Below, one piece after another: positions 36,087 to 45,579 of a stretch of DNA of 64,000 nucleotides. The DNA comes from Phytoactinopolyspora halophila (GTDB lineage: Bacteria; Actinomycetota; Actinomycetes; Jiangellales; Jiangellaceae): positions 124,001 through 188,000 of the forward strand of contig NZ_QMIG01000001.1 of assembly GCF_003287285.1 (NCBI RefSeq), written 5' to 3'. The notes under the pieces are model-generated. The model saw nothing but the letters and a program-made list of their open reading frames with translations, did not search any database and had not been told where the DNA came from. Position 1 is the stretch's first letter. The number at the start of each line of letters is the position of its first letter. Position numbers and translations under genes: made by a program.

Positions 36087-37139
36087 TCACGTCGTTCCCG
36101 GGGCCATGGCCTCGATCATCGGCTCGGGCTCGCTCACCAGGATGTTCGTGACGAGATCGTCCATGGTCACCAGGCCGACGACGGTGCCGTTGTCCCGCAC
36201 CAGGCCCAGCTGTGCGCGATCACGCCGCAAGGTCTCCGCGGCCGTCGCAAGGTCCACGTTCACGTTGATGGGCGGCACCGGACCGGCCGCCTGTCCCGCC
36301 GTCCAGCCCGGCTCGTGTCCGCGTCCGGCCAGGGCCTCGCGTGCGTGCACCGCGCCGATGATCTCACCGGAGTCGTCGTGGACGACGAGCCGCGGATGCC
36401 GGTTCTGGGCCGCGACGTCGAGGACGTCCTGCGGTCCCGCGTCGGCGCCGATACCGATGACGTACTCCAGGGGCACCATGACCTCGCCCAAGGTCGCGCC
36501 CGGTGCGCCCAGCGCGCGGGTCAGCAAACCGTGTTCATCCGCGCGGATCAGGCCGAGCTGCCGGGACTCCGACACGAGCTGGTGGATCTGCTCGCGGTTG
36601 CGCACCGTCACGATCTCGTCGCGCGGCTGGACGCGGACCATCCGGACGAGCGCGTTCGTGAGGGCGTTGAGCACCACCAACAACCACCGGAACACCCAGG
36701 TGAAAGCGCGGAACGGCGGTGCCAGCAGCATCGCGCTCCGCTCCGGGTGGGCAATGGCCCACGACTTGGGCGCCATCTCACCGACCACGACGTGCACGAA
36801 TGTCACGACGGCCAGCGCAATCCCCAGGGCGACAACATCGGCGGCCACGTGTGGCAGCCCCAGCGCGGAGAGCGGCGGTTCCAGGAGATGATGAAGCGCT
36901 GGCTCGGACACCATACCCAGGCCGATCATCACCATCGTGATGCCCAGTTGCGCTCCGGCCAGCATCAGCGACAGCTCGCGGACACCATTCAGGGCGGCCT
37001 TCGCACCCCGCCGCCGCGCGGCCACGGCCTGTTCGAGCCGGTGCCGCGCAGCACCCACGAGGGCGAACTCGGAGGCGACGAAGAACCCGCTGGCGACGAA
37101 CAGCAGCCCGGTCATCACCATCGCGATCTCGGCGCTCAT
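36087..37139 (-). CDS. CNNM/CBS-domain membrane protein (CorC/hemolysin family), second gene
   Basis: A 350-residue magnesium/cobalt-transport-type protein. The N-terminal DUF21 (CNNM) membrane domain has FFVASEFALVGAARHRLEQAV, followed by three or four segments, then the signature VVVGEMAPKSWAIAHPE. Two CBS domains follow (TLGEVMVPLEYVIGI to TMDDLVTNILV). It lacks the C-terminal CorC_HlyC domain seen in its upstream partner. The start overlaps the upstream gene by 4 nt (ATGA), so the pair may form a heteromer. Confidence 0.9.
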   Translation of the reverse strand: MSAEIAMVMTGLLFVASGFFVASEFALVGAARHRLEQAVAARRRGAKAALNGVRELSLMLAGAQLGITMVMIGLGMVSEPALHHLLEPPLSALGLPHVAADVVALGIALAVVTFVHVVVGEMAPKSWAIAHPERSAMLLAPPFRAFTWVFRWLLVVLNALTNALVRMVRVQPRDEIVTVRNREQIHQLVSESRQLGLIRADEHGLLTRALGAPGATLGEVMVPLEYVIGIGADAGPQDVLDVAAQNRHPRLVVHDDSGEIIGAVHAREALAGRGHEPGWTAGQAAGPVPPINVNVDLATAAETLRRDRAQLGLVRDNGTVVGLVTMDDLVTNILVSEPEPMIEAMAPGTT

Positions 37140-38467
37140 TGCTGCACCTCCACCACCTGACGCAGGCGCACCCGATCCGGCACGCGGCGGGCGACGGAGA
37201 GCACCTCGATGTGGATCCGTTCACCATCTTCCTCGGGCCGGGCGGCCTGCACGGCCAGCGTGTCCCCCGGCTCGGCCAGGCGGCCCAGCTCGGCTGCAAT
37301 CAATCCGGCCACGGTGTCGTAGTCGTCCGACTCCGGCAACTCCGCACCGGTATACGAGTTCACTTCGTCGATTCGCAGGCCGGCATCCACCTCCCACCAG
37401 CCGTCGACGAACACGGCACCGCGCTCCTCGCTGTCCGTCTCGTCTTCGATCTCGCCGACCAGTTCCTCGGCGACGTCTTCGAGCGTCAGGATGCCGGCCA
37501 GGCCGCCGTACTCGTCGAGCACGCAGGCGAACTCGTCGCCCCGTTCCTGCATCCGTTGCACCAGCGGGAGGAGAGTGAGGCTGTCCGGGACGAGCAGCGG
37601 CAGCCGCGCGATATCGCCCGCCGTCGAGCTGGCGATCAGCTGTTCGGGCAGCCGCATCAGCTCGCGCACACCGACGACACCGATGATGTCGTCGGTGGTC
37701 TCGCCGAGTACCGGATAGCTGCTGTGCCCGTACGTGCGGATCATGTCGATTACCGTCTCCGCCGGGAACGAGGCCTGGATACTGACGACCTCCGGGCGGG
37801 GCACCATCGCCTCGCCAGCAGTGTGCTCGGTGAAGCCGATCGCCCGGCCGAGAACATCGGACAGGGGCGGCGACAGGGATCCGTGTGCCTTGGCCTCGTC
37901 GATGATGTGCCCGAGCTCCTCCAGCGTGGCACCGTGCCGCAGCTCCTCGACGGGCTGGATCCCCACCCAGCGCAACAGGCGGTTGGACGAGCTGTCGAAC
38001 AATCGCACCACCGGCCCGCTGATCGCCAGGTAGACGTGGGTGGATGCTGCGAGCGCCTTGGCCAGGGTCTCCGCCCTGGCGATGGCCAGATTCTTGGGGA
38101 ACAGCTCACCCAGCACCATCTGGATCACCGTGGCCAGCACGAAGGCAACGGCGATGGCCGCTCCGGATACCGCCGCATCGGGTAGCTGCAACCATTCCAG
38201 AACCGGGCGAACCAGCCAGGAGAAGGCCGGCTCCGCGATGAACCCGACCAGCAGCGCCGTCACCGTGATGCCGACCTGGGCGGCCGACAGCATGAAGGAG
38301 AGGCGTTCCATGACCCGCACGGCCGATGCCGCGCGCTTGTCGCCCGCGGCGGCCTGCCTGGACAGCTCGATCCGATCGGCCGAGACGTACGCGAATTCCT
38401 GGCCGACGAAGTACGCGGTGCCCGACGTCAGGATGAAGACTGCGGCGATGCCCATCACCGCATCCAT
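37136..38467 (-). CDS. CNNM/CBS/CorC-domain membrane protein (hemolysin C family), first gene
   Basis: A 443-residue partner of the downstream gene. The CNNM domain has FVGQEFAYVSADRIELSRQA and the signature VLGELFPKNLAIARAETLAKAL. CBS domains span about 205-330 (AMVPRPEVVSIQASFPAETVIDMI to LDEYGGLAGILTLEDVAEELVGEI). The CorC_HlyC domain follows (WWEVDAGLRIDEVNSYTGAELP). The family is linked to divalent-cation export and to inner-leaflet stability. Start ATG 38467. The upstream 190 bp should hold the promoter. Confidence 0.92.
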   Translation of the reverse strand: MDAVMGIAAVFILTSGTAYFVGQEFAYVSADRIELSRQAAAGDKRAASAVRVMERLSFMLSAAQVGITVTALLVGFIAEPAFSWLVRPVLEWLQLPDAAVSGAAIAVAFVLATVIQMVLGELFPKNLAIARAETLAKALAASTHVYLAISGPVVRLFDSSSNRLLRWVGIQPVEELRHGATLEELGHIIDEAKAHGSLSPPLSDVLGRAIGFTEHTAGEAMVPRPEVVSIQASFPAETVIDMIRTYGHSSYPVLGETTDDIIGVVGVRELMRLPEQLIASSTAGDIARLPLLVPDSLTLLPLVQRMQERGDEFACVLDEYGGLAGILTLEDVAEELVGEIEDETDSEERGAVFVDGWWEVDAGLRIDEVNSYTGAELPESDDYDTVAGLIAAELGRLAEPGDTLAVQAARPEEDGERIHIEVLSVARRVPDRVRLRQVVEVQQ

Positions 38468-38661
38468 CGGCCACCTCGCCGGCTAACGAGCGTGCTCCAC
38501 TGCTGCGAGGTTACGCAACCCCGAGATACTGCATATCTTCGACTTGAAGCGTCCGACACGGCGGACACAACTCCCTTCGATCGGATAGTAGTTCGGGTTT
38601 TACCCACAATTTGGTGGTGTCGAAACCAGCGTAGCGCCGTCAGGCGCCCGGCGTGGAAACA

Positions 38662-40362
38662 TCAGCGTGCCATCCAGGCAGCGACACGGCGACGCAACAC
38701 GGGAAGACTGATCGTGGCCGCACCGAGCACGGCATCGTGGAATCCCTTGATGTCGAACCGGGACCCCAGCGTCGCCTTCGCCCGGGCACGCTGCTCCAAG
38801 ATCTCGCGCTGGCCGACCTTGTACGAGAGCGCCTGGCCCGGCATGCCGATGTACCGGTCGACTTCCACGGAGATGGTGTCCGTGTCCATCGGCGCGTTCT
38901 CGGCCATGAAGTCGATCGCCTGCTGCCGGGTCCATCCCCGGGCGTGCAGCCCGGTATCCACGACGAGCCGGCAAGCACGCCACGCGTCCGAGGCGAGCAT
39001 GCCGAGCCGGTCGAGATCGTCCTCGTACAGGCCCATCTCCTCGGCGAGCCGCTCGCTGTACAGGCCCCACCCCTCGATGAAGGCGTTGTGCCCCAGGCTC
39101 AGCCGTCGGAAGCTGGGCAGATCGGTGCGTTCGGTGGAGATGGCCAGCTGCAGATGGTGGCCGGGAATCGCCTCGTGATAGGCGATGGACGCGGTCTGGA
39201 ACCGCCCCCTTTCGGTCGGTTCGTGCAGGTTGACGTGGTACTCGCCGGGCCGGTTGCCGTCGGCCGACGGCGGTGTGTAGTAGGCCGGCGGGACGTCGGC
39301 GGCCAAGTAGTCCGGAACCGGCGTGAGCTCGCACGGCGCCTGCGGGCGGATCCCGAACCAGCTGTCCATGGCTGTCGTGGCCTTGTCCAGGCAGGTCTTG
39401 GCGTGTGCCAGGATCTCGTCGGACGATCCGTACCGCAGGCTCGTGTCCGTCAGCAGCCGGTCGAAGATCTCGCGGACGTTGGAGGTTCCGAACACCCGCT
39501 CACCGACCTCAGCGAACTCGGCCCGGATCGTCTTCGTGGCTTCCTCCAGCCCGATCTGGTGCAGATCGTCGGCTTCCAGAGCGAGGCCGGTGTGCTGCTG
39601 GATCAGCGTCTGGTAAAGCTCCTCACCGTCCGGGAGGTGAACCAGGCCGGGACGGTCGTCGGAGCGGGCGATCGGTTCCAGATCGTTCGCGAACACGTCG
39701 CGATACCGGGAAAAGGCCGGCCGCAGGATGTCTCGCACCGCATCCGTCATATCGGCCCGCCATTGCTCTTCACCATCCCAGTCCGACGGACCGTTCAGAT
39801 TCACGAACGGATCGCTCTCCAGCGGGGATGCGAGATAGCTCTCGACCTGGCGACGCGAACGAGACACGTTGATCCGTGCCGGCGTCCGGCCTGCTGCCGC
39901 GCCGTCGCGGTACCGCTGTGCAGCCTGATCAAGCATGCGGGCGAGTTCGCCGATCCGCGACACCGCCATCCGGGCGTGCTCGGGTTCGGGTGCTTGCAAC
40001 TGACCACCGAGCATCAGCAGCCCGGCATGTGCGCCCTGCATCTGATCAGATGCGATCTCGGTGAGCCGCATGTCGACACTTCGGATGGCATCGTCGAGCT
40101 CTCCGATCAGCAGATCACGGGTGATCTGGTCGGTCTCGCCGAGCTGCCCCTCCGGTACGGCTTGCACGCGGCCTCGCAGTTGCGACCAGAGACGGCGCTT
40201 CTCGTGCTCGTGCTCGGCCGAAAGGTCGTCGGCGCGGTCGTCGTAGTCGTGGTATCCGAGAAACGATGCGTAAATCGGGTGCGCATCGAGCGTCGCTTCC
40301 CAGTACTCGTGCGCGATCGCGCCGAGTTCGGCAGCGGCATCCGCGGAATTCTCAACAGTCAT
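38662..40362 (-). CDS. DUF885 family metallopeptidase-like protein
   Basis: A 566-residue cytoplasmic protein of the DUF885 family, with the zinc-peptidase-type motif YHEAIPGHHLQ in the C-terminal half and a further downstream Glu-rich helix (EGWGLYSERLAEEMGL), as in gluzincin-like enzymes. The N-terminal half is helical. Start at ATG 40362 (MTVENSADA) has AGGA at 7 nt; a longer start is not supported. By family it may cleave small peptides, but no substrate is known. No signal peptide is seen. Confidence 0.9.
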   Translation of the reverse strand: MTVENSADAAAELGAIAHEYWEATLDAHPIYASFLGYHDYDDRADDLSAEHEHEKRRLWSQLRGRVQAVPEGQLGETDQITRDLLIGELDDAIRSVDMRLTEIASDQMQGAHAGLLMLGGQLQAPEPEHARMAVSRIGELARMLDQAAQRYRDGAAAGRTPARINVSRSRRQVESYLASPLESDPFVNLNGPSDWDGEEQWRADMTDAVRDILRPAFSRYRDVFANDLEPIARSDDRPGLVHLPDGEELYQTLIQQHTGLALEADDLHQIGLEEATKTIRAEFAEVGERVFGTSNVREIFDRLLTDTSLRYGSSDEILAHAKTCLDKATTAMDSWFGIRPQAPCELTPVPDYLAADVPPAYYTPPSADGNRPGEYHVNLHEPTERGRFQTASIAYHEAIPGHHLQLAISTERTDLPSFRRLSLGHNAFIEGWGLYSERLAEEMGLYEDDLDRLGMLASDAWRACRLVVDTGLHARGWTRQQAIDFMAENAPMDTDTISVEVDRYIGMPGQALSYKVGQREILEQRARAKATLGSRFDIKGFHDAVLGAATISLPVLRRRVAAWMAR

Positions 40363-40392
40363 CTTCCTATCCTGCCTGTGCCCTGCCCGCAC

Positions 40393-40608
<216 letters not shown>

Positions 40609-40637
40609 TCAAGTTTGACTATTTTAATCAAGGTTGA
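40609..40637. promoter_or_regulatory. Paired TCAAnnTTGA palindromes, candidate PadR operator
   Basis: TCAAGTTTGA and TCAAGGTTGA begin 19 bp apart, about two helical turns, in AT-rich DNA (local AT content far above average) directly upstream of the ABC exporter gene. A PadR-type regulator gene ends the same cluster and is a natural candidate. Confidence 0.45.
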
Positions 40638-40650
40638 ATATTCTCAAAGC

Positions 40651-41772
40651 ATGAACCAGCCTGCACCGGTAATCACCGCGCGACGCCTGGCGCGCACCTT
40701 CCAGACGCGCACCGGGCGTGTCGAGGCGGTGCGTGGCATCGACGTCGACGTCCAAACGGGCGAGATCATCGGCCTGTTGGGACCCAACGGCGCCGGGAAG
40801 ACCACCACCGTACGAATGCTCACCACGCTTCTCGCCCCCACGGCCGGTGACGCCACCATCGCCGGCCACGACCTCCGGCACGACCCAAGAGGCGTCCGCT
40901 CCCGCATCGGCTACGTCGCACAGGGAGGCTCAACCTCCGACGAGTCACTCGTCCTGGAGGAGATCATTTTGCAAGCACGGCTGTTCGGCATCGGCAAGGC
41001 CCGGGCCAAGGCCAACGCCACCGCACTTCTCCCCTCTCTCGATCTCGACGGGCTGGAACACCGACCGTGCAGGCAGCTCTCCGGCGGCCAGCGCAGGCGC
41101 GTCGACATCGCCCTCGGGCTCGTCCATCAGCCACACATCATCTTCCTCGACGAGCCGACGTCGGGCCTCGATCCGCAGAGCCGTGCCAACCTGTGGGAAC
41201 ACATCCGGAAGCTGCGTACGGACGGCGTCACCGTCGTGCTGAGCACGCACTACCTCGACGAGGCCGACGCGCTCTGCGACCGCTTACTCGTCATGGATCA
41301 CGGGACGATCGTCGCCGACGGAACTCCTGACGAGCTGAAACGTCGCATCTCCGGGGACATCGTCACCGTCGAGATCGACACGACGGCCATGGCCGGTTCG
41401 GGGGATACCGCGAGCTCCCGGTCGGATCGGGCCGCGTCGTCGCCGGAATCCGCACGGAGCACGCCCGGTACCGACGCCACAGTGCGAGCCGCCCGACAGG
41501 CTGTCGACGTGCGTTCGGTCCTCGTCGAACGCAACCGTGTGCATGTCACCGTCGAGCATGGCGACCAGGCCGTCGTCCCGATACTGCGAGCGCTGGACGG
41601 CGCCGGAATCGCTCCGAGCGCGCTTACCGTCAAGCGCCCGAGCCTCGACGACGTCTTTCTCTCCCTCACCGGCCGCAGCCTTCGCGACAGCGACGAGAAC
41701 CGGGACCGGGGGCGCGCGGGCGGCATGACCTCGGAGCCCGAAACCGGCACGCCGGCCGTTTCACACCCGTGA
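40651..41772 (+). CDS. ABC exporter ATP-binding protein, DrrA-like
   Basis: A 373-residue ATPase. Walker A GPNGAGKTTTVRML, signature LSGGQRRRVDIALGL, Walker B IIFLDEPTSGLDPQS, and switch LSTHYLDEADALCDRL. A Ser/Ala-rich linker of about 40 residues (residues ~250-290, ASSRSDRAASSPESARST) interrupts the C-terminal regulatory domain, longer than in typical DrrA-like proteins. ATG 40651 follows an AT-rich operator region. It forms an export system with the permease at 41870 and is probably regulated by the PadR protein at 42734. Confidence 0.93.
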   Translation: MNQPAPVITARRLARTFQTRTGRVEAVRGIDVDVQTGEIIGLLGPNGAGKTTTVRMLTTLLAPTAGDATIAGHDLRHDPRGVRSRIGYVAQGGSTSDESLVLEEIILQARLFGIGKARAKANATALLPSLDLDGLEHRPCRQLSGGQRRRVDIALGLVHQPHIIFLDEPTSGLDPQSRANLWEHIRKLRTDGVTVVLSTHYLDEADALCDRLLVMDHGTIVADGTPDELKRRISGDIVTVEIDTTAMAGSGDTASSRSDRAASSPESARSTPGTDATVRAARQAVDVRSVLVERNRVHVTVEHGDQAVVPILRALDGAGIAPSALTVKRPSLDDVFLSLTGRSLRDSDENRDRGRAGGMTSEPETGTPAVSHP

Positions 41773-41869
41773 CGACGTTCCACCAGTGACGTCACATCAG
41801 CAACGACGACGCACGTCGGCCGCAGCATGACGCGGCGAGGTCACCGACGCGTGGCACGACAACGACGAT

Positions 41870-42643
41870 ATGGACTTCACCATGCACATGATTCACGAGA
41901 CAAGATTGATCTTCTGGTCACACCTACGAGCGAACCTTCGCAATCCCGCCTGGGCTGTCATCATGCTCATGCAGCCGCTGCTCTACCTGGTGCTCTTCGG
42001 GCCACTGCTGGAAAATCTCGGGGGCGCCTACGCTGACGGATCGGATCCCTGGCTGGTCTTCACGCCCGGCATGGTCTTGATGATCGCACTGTTCGGGTCG
42101 GCATTCGCCGGATTCGGCCTCGTCGCCGAGCTGCGCTCGGGAGTCGTCGAACGGCAACGCGTCACACCCGCGAGCCGCAACGCTCTGCTTCTCGGGCGAG
42201 TGGCAAAGGACATGACGGTGCTGGTCGCCCAGGCCGTCGTGCTCATCGGAATTGCGATCGCCGCGTTTGGTGTGCGCCCGGACCCGCTCGGGATGGTGGC
42301 CACACTCGCCCTGGTGGCGCTCGTCGGCGTCGCGTTCGCGTCGGCGTCGTACGCACTGGCGCTGAAGACCCGATCCGAGGACGGCATGGCGTCCACACTC
42401 AACAGCCTGACCGTGCCACTCCTGCTGCTCTCCGGCATCTTGCTGCCGATGACGCTGGCCCCCGGGTGGCTCGAGGCGCTCTCCCGGATCAACCCGCTCT
42501 CCCACACCGTCGACGCCGTCCGGGCCATGTTCGCCAGCAGATTCGACACGGCCGAGGTGGTCACCGGCACCCTCGTCACACTCGCCTTCGCCGTCGTCCT
42601 CGGCTACGTCGGCACGCGCACCTTTCAGCGAGAGAACGCCTGA
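41870..42643 (+). CDS. ABC-2 type permease, DrrB-like
   Basis: A 257-residue membrane subunit for the DrrA-like ATPase. Six hydrophobic segments are visible, beginning with NPAWAVIMLMQPLLYLVLFG; the conserved ABC-2 segment SLTVPLLLLSGILLPMTLAPGWLEALSRINPLSHTVDAVR is present. ATG 41870 is chosen; an internal ATG at 41882 is possible. The 97-bp gap to the ATPase gene is larger than usual for an operon. The family exports hydrophobic drugs or lipids. Confidence 0.9.
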   Translation: MDFTMHMIHETRLIFWSHLRANLRNPAWAVIMLMQPLLYLVLFGPLLENLGGAYADGSDPWLVFTPGMVLMIALFGSAFAGFGLVAELRSGVVERQRVTPASRNALLLGRVAKDMTVLVAQAVVLIGIAIAAFGVRPDPLGMVATLALVALVGVAFASASYALALKTRSEDGMASTLNSLTVPLLLLSGILLPMTLAPGWLEALSRINPLSHTVDAVRAMFASRFDTAEVVTGTLVTLAFAVVLGYVGTRTFQRENA

Positions 42644-42720
42644 ATGAAAACGGAACATCGCATGGCCACATCACCGCACAGAACTCACCTCGGGACAGTC
42701 CCGGCAGTCATGACGCCTCG

Positions 42721-42726
42721 TATCCT
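42721..42726 (+). promoter_or_regulatory. Leaderless promoter -10 box of PadR gene
   Basis: TATCCT ends 7 nt before ATG 42734. This supports the internal start of the PadR protein over the longer frame from 42644. Confidence 0.45.
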
Positions 42727-42733
42727 GAGTCAC

Positions 42734-43330
42734 ATGGCACGACGCTCGACCCGCCTTCTGGTACTGGGAGTGGTCCGGATACTTCAACCCGTGCACGGAT
42801 ACGACGTGCGGCGTGAGTTGCTCTCGTGGCGGGCCGAGGAGTGGGCCAACATCGCGCCAGGCTCAATCTACGGTGCACTGAAGACACTGGAGCGCGACGG
42901 CTGGATCGAGATCGTCGACACCGGATCACGAGGTGCGCGCCCGGCCCGGACCACCTATCAGCTGACCGCCGATGGCGAGAAGGAGTACCAGCAGTTGCTC
43001 CGCGACGTGCTGTGGGAGGCAAAGTCTCCGCCGCATCCACTCCTACCCGCGGTCAGCCAGCTGCCGTTCGTTCCGCGCGACGACGCGATGGCGGCACTAC
43101 AGGCCCGTGCACACCATCTGGAGGGTGAGGTCACCTTACTGGAGCGGGACATCGCCCGGATCGAGTCCGGCAGTGACGATCCCGCCACCGACGTCCCACA
43201 CCACATCGCCGAGATGCAACGGCTGAGCTTGCGGCTGGTCGAGGCCGAACTGAACTGGACCCGCGATCTTCTTGGACGGATCGAGAGCGGCGACGTCAAC
43301 CTCTGGCCGTCACACCCACCACACGAATGA
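42734..43330 (+). CDS. PadR-family transcription regulator
   Basis: A 198-residue winged-helix repressor that typically senses drugs or phenolics. N-terminal HTH: LLVLGVVRILQPVHGYDVRRELLSWRAEEW, then SIYGALKTLERDGWIEIV. The C-terminal long helical domain (LEGEVTLLERDIARIESG to LVEAELNWTRDLLGRI) drives dimerisation. Start at ATG 42734 fits homology and a leaderless box. It likely controls the ABC exporter genes upstream, whose promoter holds paired TCAAnnTTGA sites. The stop codon lies within the palindrome at 43324. Confidence 0.88.
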   Translation: MARRSTRLLVLGVVRILQPVHGYDVRRELLSWRAEEWANIAPGSIYGALKTLERDGWIEIVDTGSRGARPARTTYQLTADGEKEYQQLLRDVLWEAKSPPHPLLPAVSQLPFVPRDDAMAALQARAHHLEGEVTLLERDIARIESGSDDPATDVPHHIAEMQRLSLRLVEAELNWTRDLLGRIESGDVNLWPSHPPHE

Positions 43331-43413
43331 TCATGTTTGGTACGTTTTCTCGGGCCGTAACACGTCTGCAGTCGTGTTACGGCCCGAGAAAACGTACCAA
43401 ACATGATCATTCG
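43324..43413. repeat. Palindromic repeat class C
   Basis: Perfect 41-bp arms (starting CGAATGATCATGTTTGGT) around an 8-nt centre with CTGCAG. It covers the padR stop codon and lies between convergent padR and prfC. It shares the ATGATCATG outer core with class B but differs inside. It may act as a bidirectional terminator but is much longer than needed. Confidence 0.92.
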
Positions 43414-43420
43414 GAAAATC

Positions 43421-45019
43421 TCACGCTTCGACGTCGGCGCCGGCGACCAGGGGTTCGAGCATCAGCTCCGGATGGCGGCGCTGCACCGACGCGAGCCGCC
43501 ACCTGTCACTGAACAGCGCGAGCAGCGCGCCATCACCACGTTCCACCACCTCGACGTCGTGCTCGGCGTCGAGCGTGGCCCGATCATCGGCACGTGTCCG
43601 CCGGGCCAGCGAGTACGGCAACCGGTCGAGACGCACCGCAGAGCCGAACTCGTGCTCCAGGCGGTGCGCGGACACGTCGAACTGCAGCGGGCCCACAGCG
43701 GCGAGGATCGGAGCGGCATCACCACGCAGTTCCGAGCGCAGCACCTGCACCACACCTTCGTGTTCCAGCTGCTGGATACCGCGCCGGAACTGCTTGGATC
43801 TCCCGGTGTCGCGCGCCCGGCACACGGCGAAGTGCTCCGGCGCGAACGACGGCATCCCGGCAAACTCCACCGGTGCTTCCCGCGCGTGCAACGTGTCTCC
43901 GGGCCGCAGCGCGGATGCGTTGACCAGCCCGATAATGTCGCCGGGGTACGCGATCTCGACCGTGTCCCGGTCACGGCCGAAGAGGGCCTGCGCGTACTTC
44001 GTCGCGAACGGACGGCCCGTCGCCGCATGGGTCACGACGGCGCCGCGCTCGAACCGCCCCGAACAGACCCGCACGAACGCGACCCGGTCACGGTGCGCCT
44101 TGTCCATGCCGGCCTGCACCTTGAAGACCAGGCCGGAGAACGGTTCGTCGACGTCCCGGAGCTCGCCCGAGGCGTCGGGACGCGCGGACGGGGGCGGCGC
44201 CAGCTCGACCAGGGTCTGCAGCAGATGCCCGACACCGATGTTGTTCACCGCCGCGCCGAAGAGCAGCGGCGTCGTGCGCCCGGCACGGAACGATGCCTCG
44301 TCGACGTGGTCCAGCAGCTGCACCTCTTCCAGCGCCGTGTGCCATTCGCCGTCATACGTCTCGGCGGCTTCGTCCGGTGTCAGCCGGCGTTCGGCCGAGA
44401 TACGTACCCCGCCGGGGGCCCGTTCGAACACGGCCATCTCGCCGCTGCGGCGGTCGAGCAAGCCACGGAAGTGCCCGGATTCACCGACCGGCCACGTCAG
44501 CGGCGTGGGCCGCAAGCCGATGCGTTCCTCGAGCTGGTCACAGATGGCCAGCGCGTCCAGCCCGGGCCGGTCCCACTTGTTCACGAACGTCAGGACCGGG
44601 ATGCCACGATGCCGGCAGACGTCGAACAGTTTCAGCGTCTGCGGCTCGAGTCCCTTGGCGGCGTCCAGCAGCATCACGGCGCAGTCAACGGCCGCGAGCA
44701 CCCGGTAGGTGTCCTCGGAGAAGTCGGCGTGCCCAGGCGTGTCGAGCAGGTTGATCACGTTGTCGCCATACTCGAACTGCAACGCCGCCGATGTGATGGA
44801 GATGCCGCGCGCCTGTTCCATCTCCATCCAGTCCGAGACGACGCCACGGCGACCGCCCTTGCCATGGACGGCGCCGGCATTGCCGATCACACGGGCGTGC
44901 AGGGCCAGGGCTTCGGTCAGTGTGGACTTGCCAGCGTCGGGGTGGCTGATGACGGCGAACGTGCGCCGCCTCGACGCCTCGGCTGCCACCGCGCTGGCTG
45001 CGACCGGCGCCGCGGTCAC
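43421..45019 (-). CDS. prfC: Peptide chain release factor 3
   Basis: GTPase of 532 residues that recycles RF1/RF2 from the ribosome. G1 SHPDAGKSTLTEAL, the RF3/EF-G-type GRRGVVSDWMEMEQARGISITSAA, G3 DTPGHADFSEDTYRVL and G4 FVNKWDRPG are present. Domains II and III follow (SGLVFKVQAGMDKAHRDRVAFVRV). GTG 45019 is chosen; its GTGA overlap with the merR stop suggests coupling, and an earlier frame is not homologous. RF3 is patchily distributed in actinobacteria, so its presence here is notable but not unusual. Confidence 0.95.
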   Translation of the reverse strand: MTAAPVAASAVAAEASRRRTFAVISHPDAGKSTLTEALALHARVIGNAGAVHGKGGRRGVVSDWMEMEQARGISITSAALQFEYGDNVINLLDTPGHADFSEDTYRVLAAVDCAVMLLDAAKGLEPQTLKLFDVCRHRGIPVLTFVNKWDRPGLDALAICDQLEERIGLRPTPLTWPVGESGHFRGLLDRRSGEMAVFERAPGGVRISAERRLTPDEAAETYDGEWHTALEEVQLLDHVDEASFRAGRTTPLLFGAAVNNIGVGHLLQTLVELAPPPSARPDASGELRDVDEPFSGLVFKVQAGMDKAHRDRVAFVRVCSGRFERGAVVTHAATGRPFATKYAQALFGRDRDTVEIAYPGDIIGLVNASALRPGDTLHAREAPVEFAGMPSFAPEHFAVCRARDTGRSKQFRRGIQQLEHEGVVQVLRSELRGDAAPILAAVGPLQFDVSAHRLEHEFGSAVRLDRLPYSLARRTRADDRATLDAEHDVEVVERGDGALLALFSDRWRLASVQRRHPELMLEPLVAGADVEA

Positions 45020-45438
45020 CGGGCCTGCCCTACCTTCTGGCGCCGCTGACGGGAGATCTCGCTGCGAAGGTCTGCCGCGAAGGCTTCGGCCGTCTCGAGT
45101 TGGGCACGCAACGCGGCGCACCGTTCCTCGGCGACGGCTCGGTGCGTGACCAGTCGCTCGATGAGCTCCTCCCGCCTGGCGGAGGGCTCGTCACCGATGG
45201 ATTCGAGCTGGCTGAGCACGGATAGCAGCTCGCGCATCTCGTCCAGGGAAAACTCCAGCGTCTTCATCCGCTTGATGAGGTTCAAGCGCGCCACGTCGGA
45301 TTCCGTGTAGAGCCGGAATCCACCCGGCGTGCGCGCGGAGGGCGGGACCAGGCCCACCTCTTCGTAATAGCGGATGGTGCGCAGGGACAGGCCCACCCGT
45401 TCGGCTACCTCGCCGATCTGCATGTGCTGCAACGACAC
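45016..45438 (-). CDS. MerR-family transcription regulator
   Basis: A 140-residue regulator. N-terminal winged HTH: MQIGEVAERVGLSLRTIRYYEEVGLVPPSARTPGGFRLYTESDVARLNLIKRMK. A long coiled coil follows for dimerisation (LDEMRELLSVLSQLE to QLETAEAFAADLRSEI). One Cys (EERCAAL) is present. It ends with a GTGA overlap with prfC, so a stress signal could control release factor 3. Candidate operator CCCTCACGTTAGGG lies upstream of the divergent DUF2795 gene. Confidence 0.9.
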   Translation of the reverse strand: MSLQHMQIGEVAERVGLSLRTIRYYEEVGLVPPSARTPGGFRLYTESDVARLNLIKRMKTLEFSLDEMRELLSVLSQLESIGDEPSARREELIERLVTHRAVAEERCAALRAQLETAEAFAADLRSEISRQRRQKVGQAR

Positions 45439-45551
45439 AGCGCGACCTTTCCATGGCCAGATGACAATGCTTCGAGTCTACCCTGACGAGAGAATCGTCG
45501 GAGGCATCAAGTCCTTACCATGATTGCAAGCTGGACGTCCGTGCAACCCTT

Positions 45552-45565
45552 CCCTCACGTTAGGG
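45552..45565. promoter_or_regulatory. Candidate MerR operator
   Basis: CCCTCACGTTAGGG is an imperfect palindrome that overlaps TAGGGT and TAGAGT -10-like boxes before the DUF2795 gene, on the shared promoter with merR-prfC. MerR proteins bind palindromic sites of this type. Confidence 0.3.
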
Positions 45566-45579
45566 TAGAGTTAAGCATC

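Noticed and set aside
43324-43413. Long palindromes considered as insertion-sequence ends or phage attachment sites
   Set aside because: No transposase, integrase or direct target repeat is seen next to any of the five copies. They are reported as palindromic repeats only.
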